A model generated the notes under the pieces. It did not search any database and was not told the origin of the DNA. It saw nothing but the letters and a program-made list of their open reading frames with translations. Position numbers and translations under genes: made by a program. From an uncultured Clostridium sp. (lineage in GTDB: Bacteria; Bacillota; Clostridia; TANB77; CAG-508), in the NCBI GenBank assembly GCA_900555835.1, contig USMK01000006.1:8304-72303 (forward strand): a stretch of 64,000 nt of DNA, written 5' to 3'. Each line of letters starts with the position of its first letter. Position 1 is the stretch's first letter. This document shows positions 53,335-62,348 of this stretch, in pieces.

Positions 53335-54888
53335 ATGAATATTTTCAAAGATTCTTACAAAATTGTAAGGGAAAATAGTGATGAAATATATAAAGGATTT
53401 GGATTCAGACATTTATCTGATGCAACTCAATACTATGTTCATCCAAATAATGAATCATATAAAGGAACAACAACTCTTTGTCAGCCAATAGGCGAAGGAA
53501 TTACATTGCTTTCATTAGTTTTAAAAGGATTATTAACTAATGAAGAAAATATATCCGGAGATATTTTAGTTAATAGTGATAAAAGTAAATTATATTTTAA
53601 AGTTAAGTTTCCAGAAGATTGGAAGGACAATGGAGTAATTGATAATAGAGTTGATCAAGCTATTGTACTTTTAGAAGATGATGAAATAAACTTAACCTTC
53701 TATGATGAAAATCAAAAAATTTTACCAACACAAAGTAAAAAGTACCCAGAAGATGGGGAACTTATAGATATGTTATATTGTTATTTTGTATCTTTTGCAG
53801 TTCTTCTTGCAAGAGATACAAATAGCGATGATGAATTTAATAGATTGGTCTTTAATTACATAGAAAATCCTGCTGCTGATACTTTTGTAAATATACATGA
53901 AGATTTTTATCAAGAGCATAAAATGGAGGACTATGACTTAATAACAGACGATGATTTAATAAATTATGATTTAAGAGAATTTGTTTCATATAAAGATGTT
54001 TACGGAGTTATAAGACAAAATAAAAAACAATTAGAGGAAAAACTTGAAATTGAAGTTATTAAATTTAATGATAATACATTTACAGAAGAACAAAAACAGC
54101 TTATACCTTGTTTAGGAGAAGAATTTGAACTTCCAGAACAACTAAAATCAGTATGTAATGCAGTAGTGAACGGAGATACTAAAACCGTATTATTACATGG
54201 TCCTGCAGGAACAGGAAAGACTATCTCATGCAAGTTGATCTGCAGGGACATTGGTCTTCCAATAATGGATACAGTAAATTGTAGTGAAAATTTAGACGAA
54301 TTTATATTAGGTAAATTTATTCCAGAAGGAGATAAAATCATATTTAAAGAAAGTTATGTAACAAAAGCAATAAGAGAGGGAGGAGCAGTAGTATTTGAAG
54401 AAATAAACTTTGCTAAACCTGCACATTTAGCTTTCTTAAACTCATTATTAGATGATAATGGATTTGTAAGATTAGATAATGGAGAAATAGTTAGAAGAAA
54501 TTCTAATTTTAGATTTTTCGCAACTATGAATTTAGGCTATTTTGGAACAAAAGAATTAAACCAAGCTTTATATAATAGATTTAATACTATTGTTGAAATT
54601 GCTTCTTTATCAGATGTTGCAATTAAGAAAATGCTTATAACAAGAGTTCCAGAATGTAAAGATTATGTTTCTAAAATTTTAGGAGTATATCATAAATTAA
54701 AAAATAAAATTGAAGCTGAAGAATTAGATATAGTCATTTCTCCAAGAAATTTAGAGAATTGGGCTAGACAAGCTAAATATGAAGGATATTTAAAAGCAGC
54801 TGAAAAGACCATTATACCTATTGCAAAATGCGATAGAACGCTTGAAAATGCAATAAAAGGATTTTTATTGTTATATAAATGGAATTAG
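53335..54888 (+). CDS. MoxR-like AAA+ ATPase
   Basis: About 517 residues. An unrecognised N-terminal half of some 260 residues is followed by an AAA+ module: Walker A HGPAGTGKT near residue 288, Walker B AVVFEEINFAKPA, sensor 1 RFFATMNLGYFG, arginine finger region LNQALYNRFN, of the MoxR/McrB-like (helix-2 insert) clade. ATG 53335 (GGAGGT 9-10 bases upstream) is preferred over TTG 53326. It is paired with the VWA gene downstream, the usual MoxR-VWA chaperone-like arrangement. Confidence 0.85.
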   Translation: MNIFKDSYKIVRENSDEIYKGFGFRHLSDATQYYVHPNNESYKGTTTLCQPIGEGITLLSLVLKGLLTNEENISGDILVNSDKSKLYFKVKFPEDWKDNGVIDNRVDQAIVLLEDDEINLTFYDENQKILPTQSKKYPEDGELIDMLYCYFVSFAVLLARDTNSDDEFNRLVFNYIENPAADTFVNIHEDFYQEHKMEDYDLITDDDLINYDLREFVSYKDVYGVIRQNKKQLEEKLEIEVIKFNDNTFTEEQKQLIPCLGEEFELPEQLKSVCNAVVNGDTKTVLLHGPAGTGKTISCKLICRDIGLPIMDTVNCSENLDEFILGKFIPEGDKIIFKESYVTKAIREGGAVVFEEINFAKPAHLAFLNSLLDDNGFVRLDNGEIVRRNSNFRFFATMNLGYFGTKELNQALYNRFNTIVEIASLSDVAIKKMLITRVPECKDYVSKILGVYHKLKNKIEAEELDIVISPRNLENWARQAKYEGYLKAAEKTIIPIAKCDRTLENAIKGFLLLYKWN

Positions 54889-54910
54889 TAAAAGGAGGTA
54901 AGTTTATTCT

Positions 54911-56848
54911 ATGCAAAAGCAAGATAGAGATATTTTAAAAATGTTTCAAAATGAAGATAATAGAAAAATAGAAGAAGACTTTGCCTCAATGCTTTCAGAG
55001 AATTCAAATATAAGATTATTTTTCATAAATGAAAATCAAGCTTATACAGATGGAAAAAATATTGTTGTTGATCCTGCAAATGATAACTTGTTTTGCGATA
55101 AAATTGCACTAAAACAAACAGAAGATTATTTAGCTCTTCCTGCAAGTTCTTCTACTGATGGATTTATAGCTCTAAAAATGATAACTAGAGCGCAAAACAT
55201 ACACGAAGCATTACATATAATTTATACTAATTTTCCTCCAGATCTATTAAAAGATCCAAGAGGAAAAAATAACAAATTTAATCAAATGATTTTAAGTAGT
55301 ATATCAAATGTAATAGAAGATTGCTTCATTGAAGCTGCAGGAGCTAGTGAATTTGATAATATGAATCTTTTCTTAACTTTTGGAAGAGTTTCAAGATTAT
55401 TTGCAACAACACCTGCTCAAGGCACAATTCAAAGAAAATTTGAAGAGTTTACAGACACTAAAAAAGAAGAAATTTCAGATGAAGAAAAGGAAATACAGCA
55501 GAATATAACTTTAATAATGGAATTTATTGATTATTTTTCTACAATGCTTTTATATCCTATGGTTAAATTAGAAGAACCTTCAGAAGAACTAAAAGAATAT
55601 GTTGATAAAACTAAAGAATTATGGCTTGAAGGAAGTATTTGTAGTAATGCAGACAAAAGGTATGAATATACAAGTAAGATTTTTGATATTATTGAACCTT
55701 TAATACCTAAAATTGATGATAAAGAAATTGACAAATACGAATATGTAAAGAAATTCATTTCTGTTCTAGTAGGAGATGAAAAAACTCACTCTGGAAAGGA
55801 TATGTCTATAAATCAATTTGAATCTAAAGGAAGAAATGCAAAAATAACAAGAAGGTTATTTACTGATTTAGAAGGTAATAAAATTGATGATGATTATTTA
55901 AAACAATATATTTATGAATTAGCAAAGTTTGAAGAAGATAAAAGACAAAGTATTAAATTGGCTAGTATAACTACTTTACATTGGGAATATTCTGGTAAAG
56001 ACTTAAAATCTAATGCAATGCATAAAGATGTTAAGGTTAAGATTAGATACCCTAAACCAGATTTAAAAATGAAAAAAGCTTATGATAATATTTATAACAA
56101 ATATAAGCTTAATATAAATTCATATAATGCAAAATTCAGTCAATTATTAAAAGGTAAAATTGATTCAACTGAAAGTAAACATATCTTTGGAAACGGAATA
56201 GATTCAAAGAGTTTAGGAGATATAAAAAAGCGCTTCTGGTATAGAAAAATACAAGGAATAGAGATTCCAGATATTGCAATATTATTCTTAATTGATGGCT
56301 CTGGATCCATGTATGGAGAAAAAAATAAAAATGCAATAATTTCTTCTATAATCTTACACGAAGTTTTGAAAAAGCAAGGAATTGAACACGCAATAATTGA
56401 GCATAGAGCAGATTATGATTTACCAATAGTTAAGCATAATATACTTGTAGATTTCAACGCAAGAAACATTGAAAAATATAATATATTAAGTTTAGATGCA
56501 GATGGAGATAACAGAGATGGTTTATCTCTATTATGGGCTGAAAAATATTTAAGAGAAAGATCTCATGCTGAAAATAAAGTTATAATTAGTATTTCTGATG
56601 GAATGCCTTGTCATGGAGCAGATGGTTACGAATATTTTCCTCCTGTTTCAATAAAAGATACATATAATTGTGTTAGAAGAATTGAAAAGAATGGAATAAG
56701 CGTAATAGGAATTGCTCTTGAAGAAGAAAAAGGCGACACAACAATATATGATGAAATAAAAGAAATATATAGTAGAATTATTGATGTCGACGATATAAAA
56801 CATTTAACAACACAATTATTAAATTTGGTTTCGAAATTATTTATATAA
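54911..56848 (+). CDS. VWA-domain protein (CobT-like) paired with MoxR ATPase
   Basis: A 645-residue protein. The C-terminal von Willebrand A domain has an intact metal-ion site: LFLIDGSGSMYGEKNK (DxSxS), then DGDNRDGLSLLWAEKYL and VIISISDGMPCHG. The N-terminal 430 residues are helical, with HEALHIIY near residue 100. The plan (helical N-terminus, C-terminal VWA, MoxR neighbour) is like CobT. GGAGGT lies 11 bases before the ATG. It is probably the adaptor that links the ATPase to its client, here perhaps the DUF262 nuclease. Confidence 0.8.
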   Translation: MQKQDRDILKMFQNEDNRKIEEDFASMLSENSNIRLFFINENQAYTDGKNIVVDPANDNLFCDKIALKQTEDYLALPASSSTDGFIALKMITRAQNIHEALHIIYTNFPPDLLKDPRGKNNKFNQMILSSISNVIEDCFIEAAGASEFDNMNLFLTFGRVSRLFATTPAQGTIQRKFEEFTDTKKEEISDEEKEIQQNITLIMEFIDYFSTMLLYPMVKLEEPSEELKEYVDKTKELWLEGSICSNADKRYEYTSKIFDIIEPLIPKIDDKEIDKYEYVKKFISVLVGDEKTHSGKDMSINQFESKGRNAKITRRLFTDLEGNKIDDDYLKQYIYELAKFEEDKRQSIKLASITTLHWEYSGKDLKSNAMHKDVKVKIRYPKPDLKMKKAYDNIYNKYKLNINSYNAKFSQLLKGKIDSTESKHIFGNGIDSKSLGDIKKRFWYRKIQGIEIPDIAILFLIDGSGSMYGEKNKNAIISSIILHEVLKKQGIEHAIIEHRADYDLPIVKHNILVDFNARNIEKYNILSLDADGDNRDGLSLLWAEKYLRERSHAENKVIISISDGMPCHGADGYEYFPPVSIKDTYNCVRRIEKNGISVIGIALEEEKGDTTIYDEIKEIYSRIIDVDDIKHLTTQLLNLVSKLFI

Positions 56849-56999
56849 GATATTTATGAGTGAGATTATTATATGATAAACAAAATTTACCAAAATTGTG
56901 TGTATACACAAAAAAAGTAAATAGAATATTTTTAATTGTTCCATTAGAATTTAAAAGTATTTTTGAATAAAAATATAAAAGATACACATAATGTAGTGA

Positions 57000-57031
57000 T
57001 AATATACGCACAACATATTATAATATACGCA
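57000..57031 (+). promoter_or_regulatory. Tandem 11-base repeats before the antitoxin gene
   Basis: TAATATACGCA occurs at 57000-57010 and 57021-57031, a 21-base period (two helical turns), just upstream of the GGAGGTGA of the dinJ-like gene. It is probably the autoregulatory operator. Confidence 0.6.
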
Positions 57032-57054
57032 TAATATATCATGGAGGTGATATT

Positions 57055-57315
57055 ATGGCTACAATTAATGTTAATGTAGATAAAAAAATAAAAGAACAAG
57101 CAAAAGAGACTCTTGATTGTCTTGGAACGAATTTTACAAATGTTATCAATATGTTATTAAGACAAATAATCTTAACTGAAAGCATTCCATTTGAAATAAA
57201 AGTACCAAAATTAAATGCAGAAACTATAAAAGCTATTGAAGATGCAGAAAAGGGAATAGGATTAAGCAAAGGATATACTAATTTAGATGAAATGTGGAAA
57301 GATTTAGAGAAATAG
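57055..57315 (+). CDS. RelB/DinJ-family antitoxin
   Basis: An 86-residue ribbon-helix-helix antitoxin: MATINVNVDKKIKEQAKETL, then LGTNFTNVINMLLRQIILTE and FEIKVPKLNAETIKAI. These are standard for DinJ/RelB, which bind and neutralise YafQ/RelE mRNases and repress the operon. GGAGGTGA precedes the ATG. Its toxin partner downstream is broken. Confidence 0.88.
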   Translation: MATINVNVDKKIKEQAKETLDCLGTNFTNVINMLLRQIILTESIPFEIKVPKLNAETIKAIEDAEKGIGLSKGYTNLDEMWKDLEK

Positions 57316-57326
57316 GATTGATAAAT

Positions 57327-57597
57327 TTGTTAACCGTAAAATATACTAATTTATTTTAAAAAGATTATAAACTAATAAAAAAGAGAGGTCTTAATTTAAA
57401 ACTATTGCAAGATGTTGTAGATATGCTTGCTAATGAGCAAACATTGCCAGAAAAGTATAAAGACCATTTGATGGGAGAATATAAAAGGATATAGGGAATG
57501 TCATATACAACCTGATTGGCTTTTGATTTATAAAATCGACAAAGGCTAATTAGTATTAATAGTAAATAGAACAGGTTCTCATTCAGATTTATTCTAA
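57327..57597 (+). pseudogene. Degenerate YafQ-family toxin
   Basis: Pieces in successive frames rebuild a YafQ toxin: LTVKYTN, then DYKLIKKRGLNLKLLQDVVD, MLANEQTLPEKYKDHLMGEY, and after a frameshift near 57487 GYRECHIQPDWLLIYKIDKG and LVLIVNRTGSHSDLF. Stops at 57357 and around 57548, plus the frameshift, inactivate it. The intact antitoxin lies 11 bases upstream. Confidence 0.8.
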
Positions 57598-57617
57598 AAT
57601 CTTTTAAAGTGCAATTT

Positions 57618-57658
57618 AAAAATCTTAAAGTGCAAATTTTGCGTTTTAAGATTTTTTT
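57618..57658 (+). terminator. Terminator after the yafQ remnant
   Basis: The stem AAAAATCTTAAA / TTTAAGATTTTT followed by further T's, with an inner CAAA/TTTG pairing. Confidence 0.75.
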
Positions 57659-57720
57659 GTAATAAAACTATTTATCTAAACATCCCATTATTAGCTGAGA
57701 GCCGTCAACAAATCCATTTC

Positions 57721-57906
57721 TTAATATTTCTCATTAACATCCATTACATACTTCATAAACTCGTCATAAATTAAATCTAGTTGTTTTTCGACATATTTCT
57801 TATTCTGTTTAGGAATATTCTTCAAAATCTTTTCTCTAAAAGGATCATACTGAAATTCGTTTACTCTATCTTGCTCATCTACATAGCATAAATAAGTTTC
57901 CTCCAT
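57721..57906 (-). CDS. Small hypothetical protein (61 aa), uncertain
   Basis: The frame MEETYLCYVDEQDRVNEFQY to YVMDVNEKY is compositionally protein-like (acidic, aromatic) and no better frame exists in this gap. The GGAGG here lies inside the first codons rather than upstream of the ATG, so the start is doubtful and the gene may be a fragment. Not recognised. Confidence 0.3.
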   Translation of the reverse strand: MEETYLCYVDEQDRVNEFQYDPFREKILKNIPKQNKKYVEKQLDLIYDEFMKYVMDVNEKY

Positions 57907-58033
57907 ACATTGATACCAATCTTTTAATATATCGTCTTAATTTACTTTTCTAAAATCACTCATGTTTAATTCCGCTTATACATATATAATCTCATTAAAA
58001 ACTATTTCTTCTGCTCTGTCTTTTATATTATTC

Positions 58034-58081
58034 ATACTCATAACCCGAAGGTCGTAGGTTCGAGTCTTACCCCCGCAACCA
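58034..58081 (+). repeat. Attachment site: duplicated 3' part of initiator tRNA-Met gene
   Basis: From the anticodon arm on (CTCATAACCCGAAGGTCG) through the T-arm (TAGGTTCGAGTC) to the end ACCCCCGCAACCA, this is the last ~47 bases of a tRNA-fMet (CAT). The 5' half is absent, so it is not a functional tRNA. It lies exactly at the 3' end of the recombinase gene, as expected for the att core of an integrated element. Confidence 0.8.
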
Positions 58082-59552
58082 AATGTATTGACGAATGTCC
58101 GTCAATTGTGAAGTGTACAATAGCTTCGTCGTTGTATACTTCTATTTTTTTTATCCATTTTTTGATAATTTCTTTACTTTCTAAGTTTTTAGATAATTTA
58201 TTTATATCTTGTTCAAGTAACTTTTTTATAAAATCTGGTTTTATTTCTGGCATTTTATTTATATTTTGGCTAAAACTTAATTGTTCTTCTAAAACTTTCT
58301 TAATATCTTCTAACTTATTTAATTTAGAAATAAAAGGAGCAACAGGTGCACCATTTGCTATTGCATTTGTAATATTATCAATTTGATTTTGATTTTCTTT
58401 TAGTTGTTCTTTAATATCTGCTAATGTTTCAAAACTGTCTTTGTATATCTCTTTGTATTTTGAATTTACTTTTTTAGTTATTTCTTCTATTGTATTTGTT
58501 GTTAATAAATCATCAAAAAGAAGTTTGATAATAGCTTCTTCTAATTCTTTTTGCTTTAATGAAGGACCAGTACATTTACCAAGTCTATTTCTATTTGCAC
58601 AAACATAGTATCCAGTTTCATATGTAATACCGTTTTTGGTTTTTACAGAAGTTCTACCAGTATAATTAGCTCCACATTTTCCACATACAATAAGTCCACT
58701 CAATAAATAAGTTTTTTTAGCTTTAAATTCGCCTGATTTTTTATGACCTTTTCTAATTTCCTTCACTTTATTAAAATCCTCCTTACTTATAATTGCTGGC
58801 AATGCATCTTCAATAATAATAGTATCATCTCTTTTAGTATGCCTATCATGTCGATACCCTTTATTGAATGTATAAGTACCAATATATTTTTCATTACTTA
58901 ATATTTCATAAATTGAATTTTTACCAAATTCTTTTCCTCTTTTAGTAAGATAGCCTAAATTATTTAAAATGCTAGCAATATCTAATAAGCCATGTCCTCC
59001 TATGTAGAGGTCAAATATTTTTCTCACAATAACAGCTTCTTTTTCGTTAATGACATAGTGCTTGTCCTTTATATTAAAACCTAATGGAGCTGTGCCACCA
59101 TTAAACTCAAAATTTTTAGCTTTTTGCTTTTGAGCTCTTCTAACATTAGAGGCTAAGTTTTGAGAATAGTATTCGTCCATTCCTGCAAGAAGAGTAGTCA
59201 TAAGCTGACCTTCTGGGGTACTATCGTCTATTGGTTGGGTAATAGATATGAGTTTTGTACCATTTTTCTTTAATTTGCTTCTATAATATAAGCTATCTTG
59301 TACATTTCTTGCAAATCTATCTGTTTTCCAAACTAAAACACATTCAATATCTTTATTTTTGCAAGCATCAGAAATCATTGCTTGAAAATTATCTCTATTA
59401 TCCTTAGTTCCTGATTTAGCTTCATCACAATAAAAAGAGACTACTTCAATATTGTTCTTTTGAGAATATTCCGTTATTTCCATTTTTTGTTGTTCAATAG
59501 ATTTTTCATCTTGCATATCAGACGAATATCTACAATAACCATATCCTAACAT
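58038..59552 (-). CDS. Large serine recombinase (integrase)
   Basis: A 504-residue site-specific recombinase. The N-terminal resolvase domain has the catalytic Ser in YCRYSSDMQ and VLVWKTDRFARNVQDS. A recombinase domain follows (APLGFNIKDKHYVINEKEA, GNNSIYEILSNEKYIGTYTF-like block), then a zinc ribbon (CGKCGANYTGRT ... YYVCANRNRLGKC) and a coiled coil. The last residues AGVRLEPTTFGL are encoded by the tRNA att sequence. AGGAGG precedes the ATG. It probably catalyses integration and excision of the element to the right. Confidence 0.92.
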   Translation of the reverse strand: MLGYGYCRYSSDMQDEKSIEQQKMEITEYSQKNNIEVVSFYCDEAKSGTKDNRDNFQAMISDACKNKDIECVLVWKTDRFARNVQDSLYYRSKLKKNGTKLISITQPIDDSTPEGQLMTTLLAGMDEYYSQNLASNVRRAQKQKAKNFEFNGGTAPLGFNIKDKHYVINEKEAVIVRKIFDLYIGGHGLLDIASILNNLGYLTKRGKEFGKNSIYEILSNEKYIGTYTFNKGYRHDRHTKRDDTIIIEDALPAIISKEDFNKVKEIRKGHKKSGEFKAKKTYLLSGLIVCGKCGANYTGRTSVKTKNGITYETGYYVCANRNRLGKCTGPSLKQKELEEAIIKLLFDDLLTTNTIEEITKKVNSKYKEIYKDSFETLADIKEQLKENQNQIDNITNAIANGAPVAPFISKLNKLEDIKKVLEEQLSFSQNINKMPEIKPDFIKKLLEQDINKLSKNLESKEIIKKWIKKIEVYNDEAIVHFTIDGHSSIHLVAGVRLEPTTFGL

Positions 59553-59583
59553 AAATTCCTCCTATTTTAGCGTTTGCGTAATA

Positions 59584-60201
59584 TTATTTTGAAGTTACAT
59601 TTTCTTTTATATAATTTAATGTTTCTTTATTATATCCAAATTTGGCATTTGTACATTTATGAGTAAGAACATTCATTGCATTATCCAAAATACCTTTTTG
59701 ATTTGAAGCATAAGTAAAAAAGCTAGTCTTATTATACTTATCGGTTATTACTATATTATAAGCATCTATGACATAATTTGTTTTATGCACATTTAAATAT
59801 ACCCCCAATATTTCATCCAATTTAAATAAATTCCTATAATCTTTTTTTGATACAATGTAATTATCCGAAATAGAGACTACTTCATCTGAGTATACGGAAT
59901 TATTGTTTATTTCTAGAATGATTTTGTCTAAATCAGGATATTTTTCTAGTATATCAATTTTTGAAGGATTTAGATATAATTGAAAATATTTAATTGAACT
60001 AGATAAAAGAAAAAATGTTAATATAGTCCAAAATAAAATAAAAACTGACATTAGGAGTGTATCAAAATCAAAAGAAAAATTTCGAACATCAGCAATTACT
60101 AGAAAAATTATAAAAGGAAGAAATAGCAAGAAAAATAAAAATCTTTTTATACTATCCAATAAATATTTCTTTTTTAAATCTTGTATAATATTATTATCCA
60201 T
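59584..60201 (-). CDS. Hypothetical membrane protein (205 aa)
   Basis: Two N-terminal membrane helices (FLFFLLFLPFIIFLVIADV and LLMSVFILFWTILTFFLLSS) and a soluble C-terminal domain of about 130 residues (YVIDAYNIVITDKYNKTSFF). GGAGATGA precedes the ATG. It sits directly downstream of the repressor in the lysogeny-side operon of the element; a superinfection-exclusion or lysogenic-conversion role is possible but unproven. Confidence 0.55.
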   Translation of the reverse strand: MDNNIIQDLKKKYLLDSIKRFLFFLLFLPFIIFLVIADVRNFSFDFDTLLMSVFILFWTILTFFLLSSSIKYFQLYLNPSKIDILEKYPDLDKIILEINNNSVYSDEVVSISDNYIVSKKDYRNLFKLDEILGVYLNVHKTNYVIDAYNIVITDKYNKTSFFTYASNQKGILDNAMNVLTHKCTNAKFGYNKETLNYIKENVTSK

Positions 60202-60202
60202 A

Positions 60203-61171
60203 TTATTTCATCTCCATTTTTCCAATATATTTACCAATGACCTTTATTGAGGTGTCTTTGGTATAAATTTGTGTTTGAAAACTTGGGTCATCACTCATTG
60301 GCTCTAATACAACAACATCTCCATTTTGAGTAAATTTTTTCAATGTTGCATCATATCCATTAACCAATACAACGGCAATTTCGCCATTTTCTACCCAGTC
60401 TGTCTTACGAATAAGAGCATATGCACCGTTTTTTATCTCTTTATTCATACTTTCTCCATTAACACGAAGAAAATAACATTCCTCTGGATTTGCGATATTC
60501 ATTAACTCCGGGTCAATAGGTATCCTTCCTTCAATGTATTCCTCTGCCCAGTTGGGCTCTCCTGCTGGAATTTGTCCATACACAGGACACATATAGAACT
60601 GAGGATGACTATTGTTAAAAGAATTTGAAAGTATTGAGTTTGGATTATTTGATGTTTTGTGAAGTAATTTCTTTTTATAATAATATGCAAATTTAGCTTT
60701 CAAACAGTTATATAATTTTTGCCTAGACCTAGTCGAAAGAAAGTTAAAACTAGATAATAACTCATTTGGATTAAATGTTTCAGGTGTAATATAATCATTA
60801 TTTAAACATTCTATAAATTGCTCGAATATAGTGTGCATAATTTCTGACTCTTCTGCATTTAATTTGTAAAATAATTTATTATATTCGGTTTCTAAATTCT
60901 CTAATTCTTTATAAGATAGTAATGAGTTGGTGTCCAGTCTAGAATCAATATAGCCACAAATTTCCATCAATTTGGGATAATTAGTTATATTATGGGAAGC
61001 ATTGGCCAATTTTTCCAAGATTTTGGGTTTAGGTGGTTCATCGAGTTTCATATTCATATATTGAGATAAGTAAGTCCTATTTATTCCAGACTTTTTTGAA
61101 AAATCTCTTTGACTTTCATAGGTGCTAGTTATATTTCGTAATATTTGTGCAAATTTTAATTTATCAAACAT
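60203..61171 (-). CDS. Phage CI-like repressor with S24 domain
   Basis: A 322-residue protein: N-terminal helix-turn-helix (QRDFSKKSGINRTYLSQYM), a helical linker, then a LexA/CI S24 domain (PVYGQIPAGEPNW with an AG cleavage-type site, CYFLRVNGESMNKEIKNG with nucleophile Ser, AVVLVNGYDATLKKF with the Lys). It probably keeps the element dormant and is cleaved in the SOS response. AGGAGG precedes the ATG. It faces operators at 61216-61316. Confidence 0.88.
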   Translation of the reverse strand: MFDKLKFAQILRNITSTYESQRDFSKKSGINRTYLSQYMNMKLDEPPKPKILEKLANASHNITNYPKLMEICGYIDSRLDTNSLLSYKELENLETEYNKLFYKLNAEESEIMHTIFEQFIECLNNDYITPETFNPNELLSSFNFLSTRSRQKLYNCLKAKFAYYYKKKLLHKTSNNPNSILSNSFNNSHPQFYMCPVYGQIPAGEPNWAEEYIEGRIPIDPELMNIANPEECYFLRVNGESMNKEIKNGAYALIRKTDWVENGEIAVVLVNGYDATLKKFTQNGDVVVLEPMSDDPSFQTQIYTKDTSIKVIGKYIGKMEMK

Positions 61172-61263
61172 AAAAAAGACCTCCTTGAAATCGCTTAAAT
61201 ATAGTATAAATCAAGGGTTAAAAAAAGTCAACCAAAAAAGTTAAAAAAAATTTACCAAAACTA

Positions 61264-61292
61264 TTGACTTATATTTTTTTTTATCGTATAAT
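61264..61292 (+). promoter_or_regulatory. Rightward early promoter of the element
   Basis: TTGACT, a 17-base spacer and TATAAT, bracketed by operators 2 and 3. Confidence 0.85.
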
Positions 61293-61336
61293 GCAAATGG
61301 TTAGAAAAAATTAACCGAGAAAAGGAGATGAAGAGA

Positions 61337-61552
61337 GTGGAAATAAATATAGGAGCATTAAATATCTTGCTAAGAGAAAAATTTGATGGAAATCAAGCAG
61401 AAATGGCTAGGACATTCGGATTAAGCAAATATCAATTGAACATAATCTTTAAAAACAATGGAAAAGGTGCTGGAAAAAAAGTAATGGGGGCGATAATCAA
61501 ATATTGCGAAAGAAACAACTACAACTATAAAGATTATATTTTTTTAGATTAA
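61337..61552 (+). CDS. Small Cro-like phage protein (71 aa)
   Basis: The frame is open from ATG 61328, but AAAGGAG directly abuts that ATG, so GTG 61337 (MEINIGALNILLREKFDG) is the better start. The middle AEMARTFGLSKYQLNIIF looks like a helix-turn-helix. First gene of the rightward operon, opposite the CI-like repressor, so a Cro role is likely. Confidence 0.6.
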   Translation: MEINIGALNILLREKFDGNQAEMARTFGLSKYQLNIIFKNNGKGAGKKVMGAIIKYCERNNYNYKDYIFLD

Positions 61553-61591
61553 AAGGTTAAAAAAAATTAACCAAAAAAGGAGATGAAGAGA

Positions 61592-62347
61592 GTGAACAAG
61601 TTACAGATATTTAAAAATGAAGAATTTGGGGAAATTAGAAGTTTAGAGATAAACAATGAACCTTATTTTGTTGGAAGTGAAATAGCAAATATATTAGGAT
61701 ATAAAAATACAAGGGATGCAATATCTAAGCATGTGGAAGAAGAAGATAGAATACCTGATGTCGCATTTTACGACGGTAGCCAAAATAGAAAAATGACAGT
61801 AATAAACGAAAGCGGATTATATAGCTTAATAATGTCAAGCAAGCTACCAAATGCAAAAAAATTCAAAAGATGGGTAACAAATGAAGTTTTGCCAAGTATA
61901 AGAAAAAACGGAGGATACATTGTAGGACAAGAAACTTTGAGCGATGACGAATTGATACAAAAAGCATTATTAGTAGCAACCAACAAATTACAAGAGAGGG
62001 AAAGACAATTAGCAGAACAAAAGCCAAAAGTATTATTTGCCGAAAGTGTACAAGCAAGTAAAACATCAATTTTAATTGGAGAGTTAGCAAAGATAATAAA
62101 ACAAAACGGTTATGATATAGGACAAAATAGATTGTTTGAATGGCTAAGAAATAACAGTTATTTAATTAACAGAAAAGGAACAGATTACAATATGCCAACT
62201 CAAAAGTCTATGAATTTAGGTTTATTTGAAATTAAGGAAACAACAATAACTCATTCCGATGGACACATTAGTATAAGTAAAACAGTAAAAGTTACAGGAA
62301 ATGGACAAGTATACTTTATAAATAAATTTCTGAAAGAGGTGGGCTGA
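61592..62347 (+). CDS. Phage antirepressor (Bro-N + KilAC)
   Basis: About 251 residues: N-terminal Bro-N domain (FGEIRSLEINNEPYFVGSEI, ANILGYKNTRDAISKHV, LPNAKKFKRWVTNEVLPSIR) and C-terminal KilAC (ELAKIIKQNGYDIGQNRLFE, WLRNNSYLINRKG). GTG 61592 has the same AAAGGAGATGAAGAGA leader as the preceding gene. Operator 4 lies 20 bases upstream. Confidence 0.9.
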   Translation: MNKLQIFKNEEFGEIRSLEINNEPYFVGSEIANILGYKNTRDAISKHVEEEDRIPDVAFYDGSQNRKMTVINESGLYSLIMSSKLPNAKKFKRWVTNEVLPSIRKNGGYIVGQETLSDDELIQKALLVATNKLQERERQLAEQKPKVLFAESVQASKTSILIGELAKIIKQNGYDIGQNRLFEWLRNNSYLINRKGTDYNMPTQKSMNLGLFEIKETTITHSDGHISISKTVKVTGNGQVYFINKFLKEVG

Positions 62348-62348
62348 A

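Larger units (their letters stand above)
61216..61572. promoter_or_regulatory. Four 18-base palindromic operators of the phage repressor
   Basis: GGTTAAAAAAAGTCAACC (61216-61233), AGTTAAAAAAAATTTACC (61239-61256), GGTTAGAAAAAATTAACC (61299-61316) and the perfect GGTTAAAAAAAATTAACC (61555-61572). The first two flank the repressor start, the third follows the rightward promoter, the fourth lies before the antirepressor gene. Confidence 0.82.

Noticed and set aside
58034..58081. A functional tRNA-Met gene
   Set aside because: Only the anticodon arm to the CCA end is present; the 5' half is missing, so it is an attachment-site duplication.
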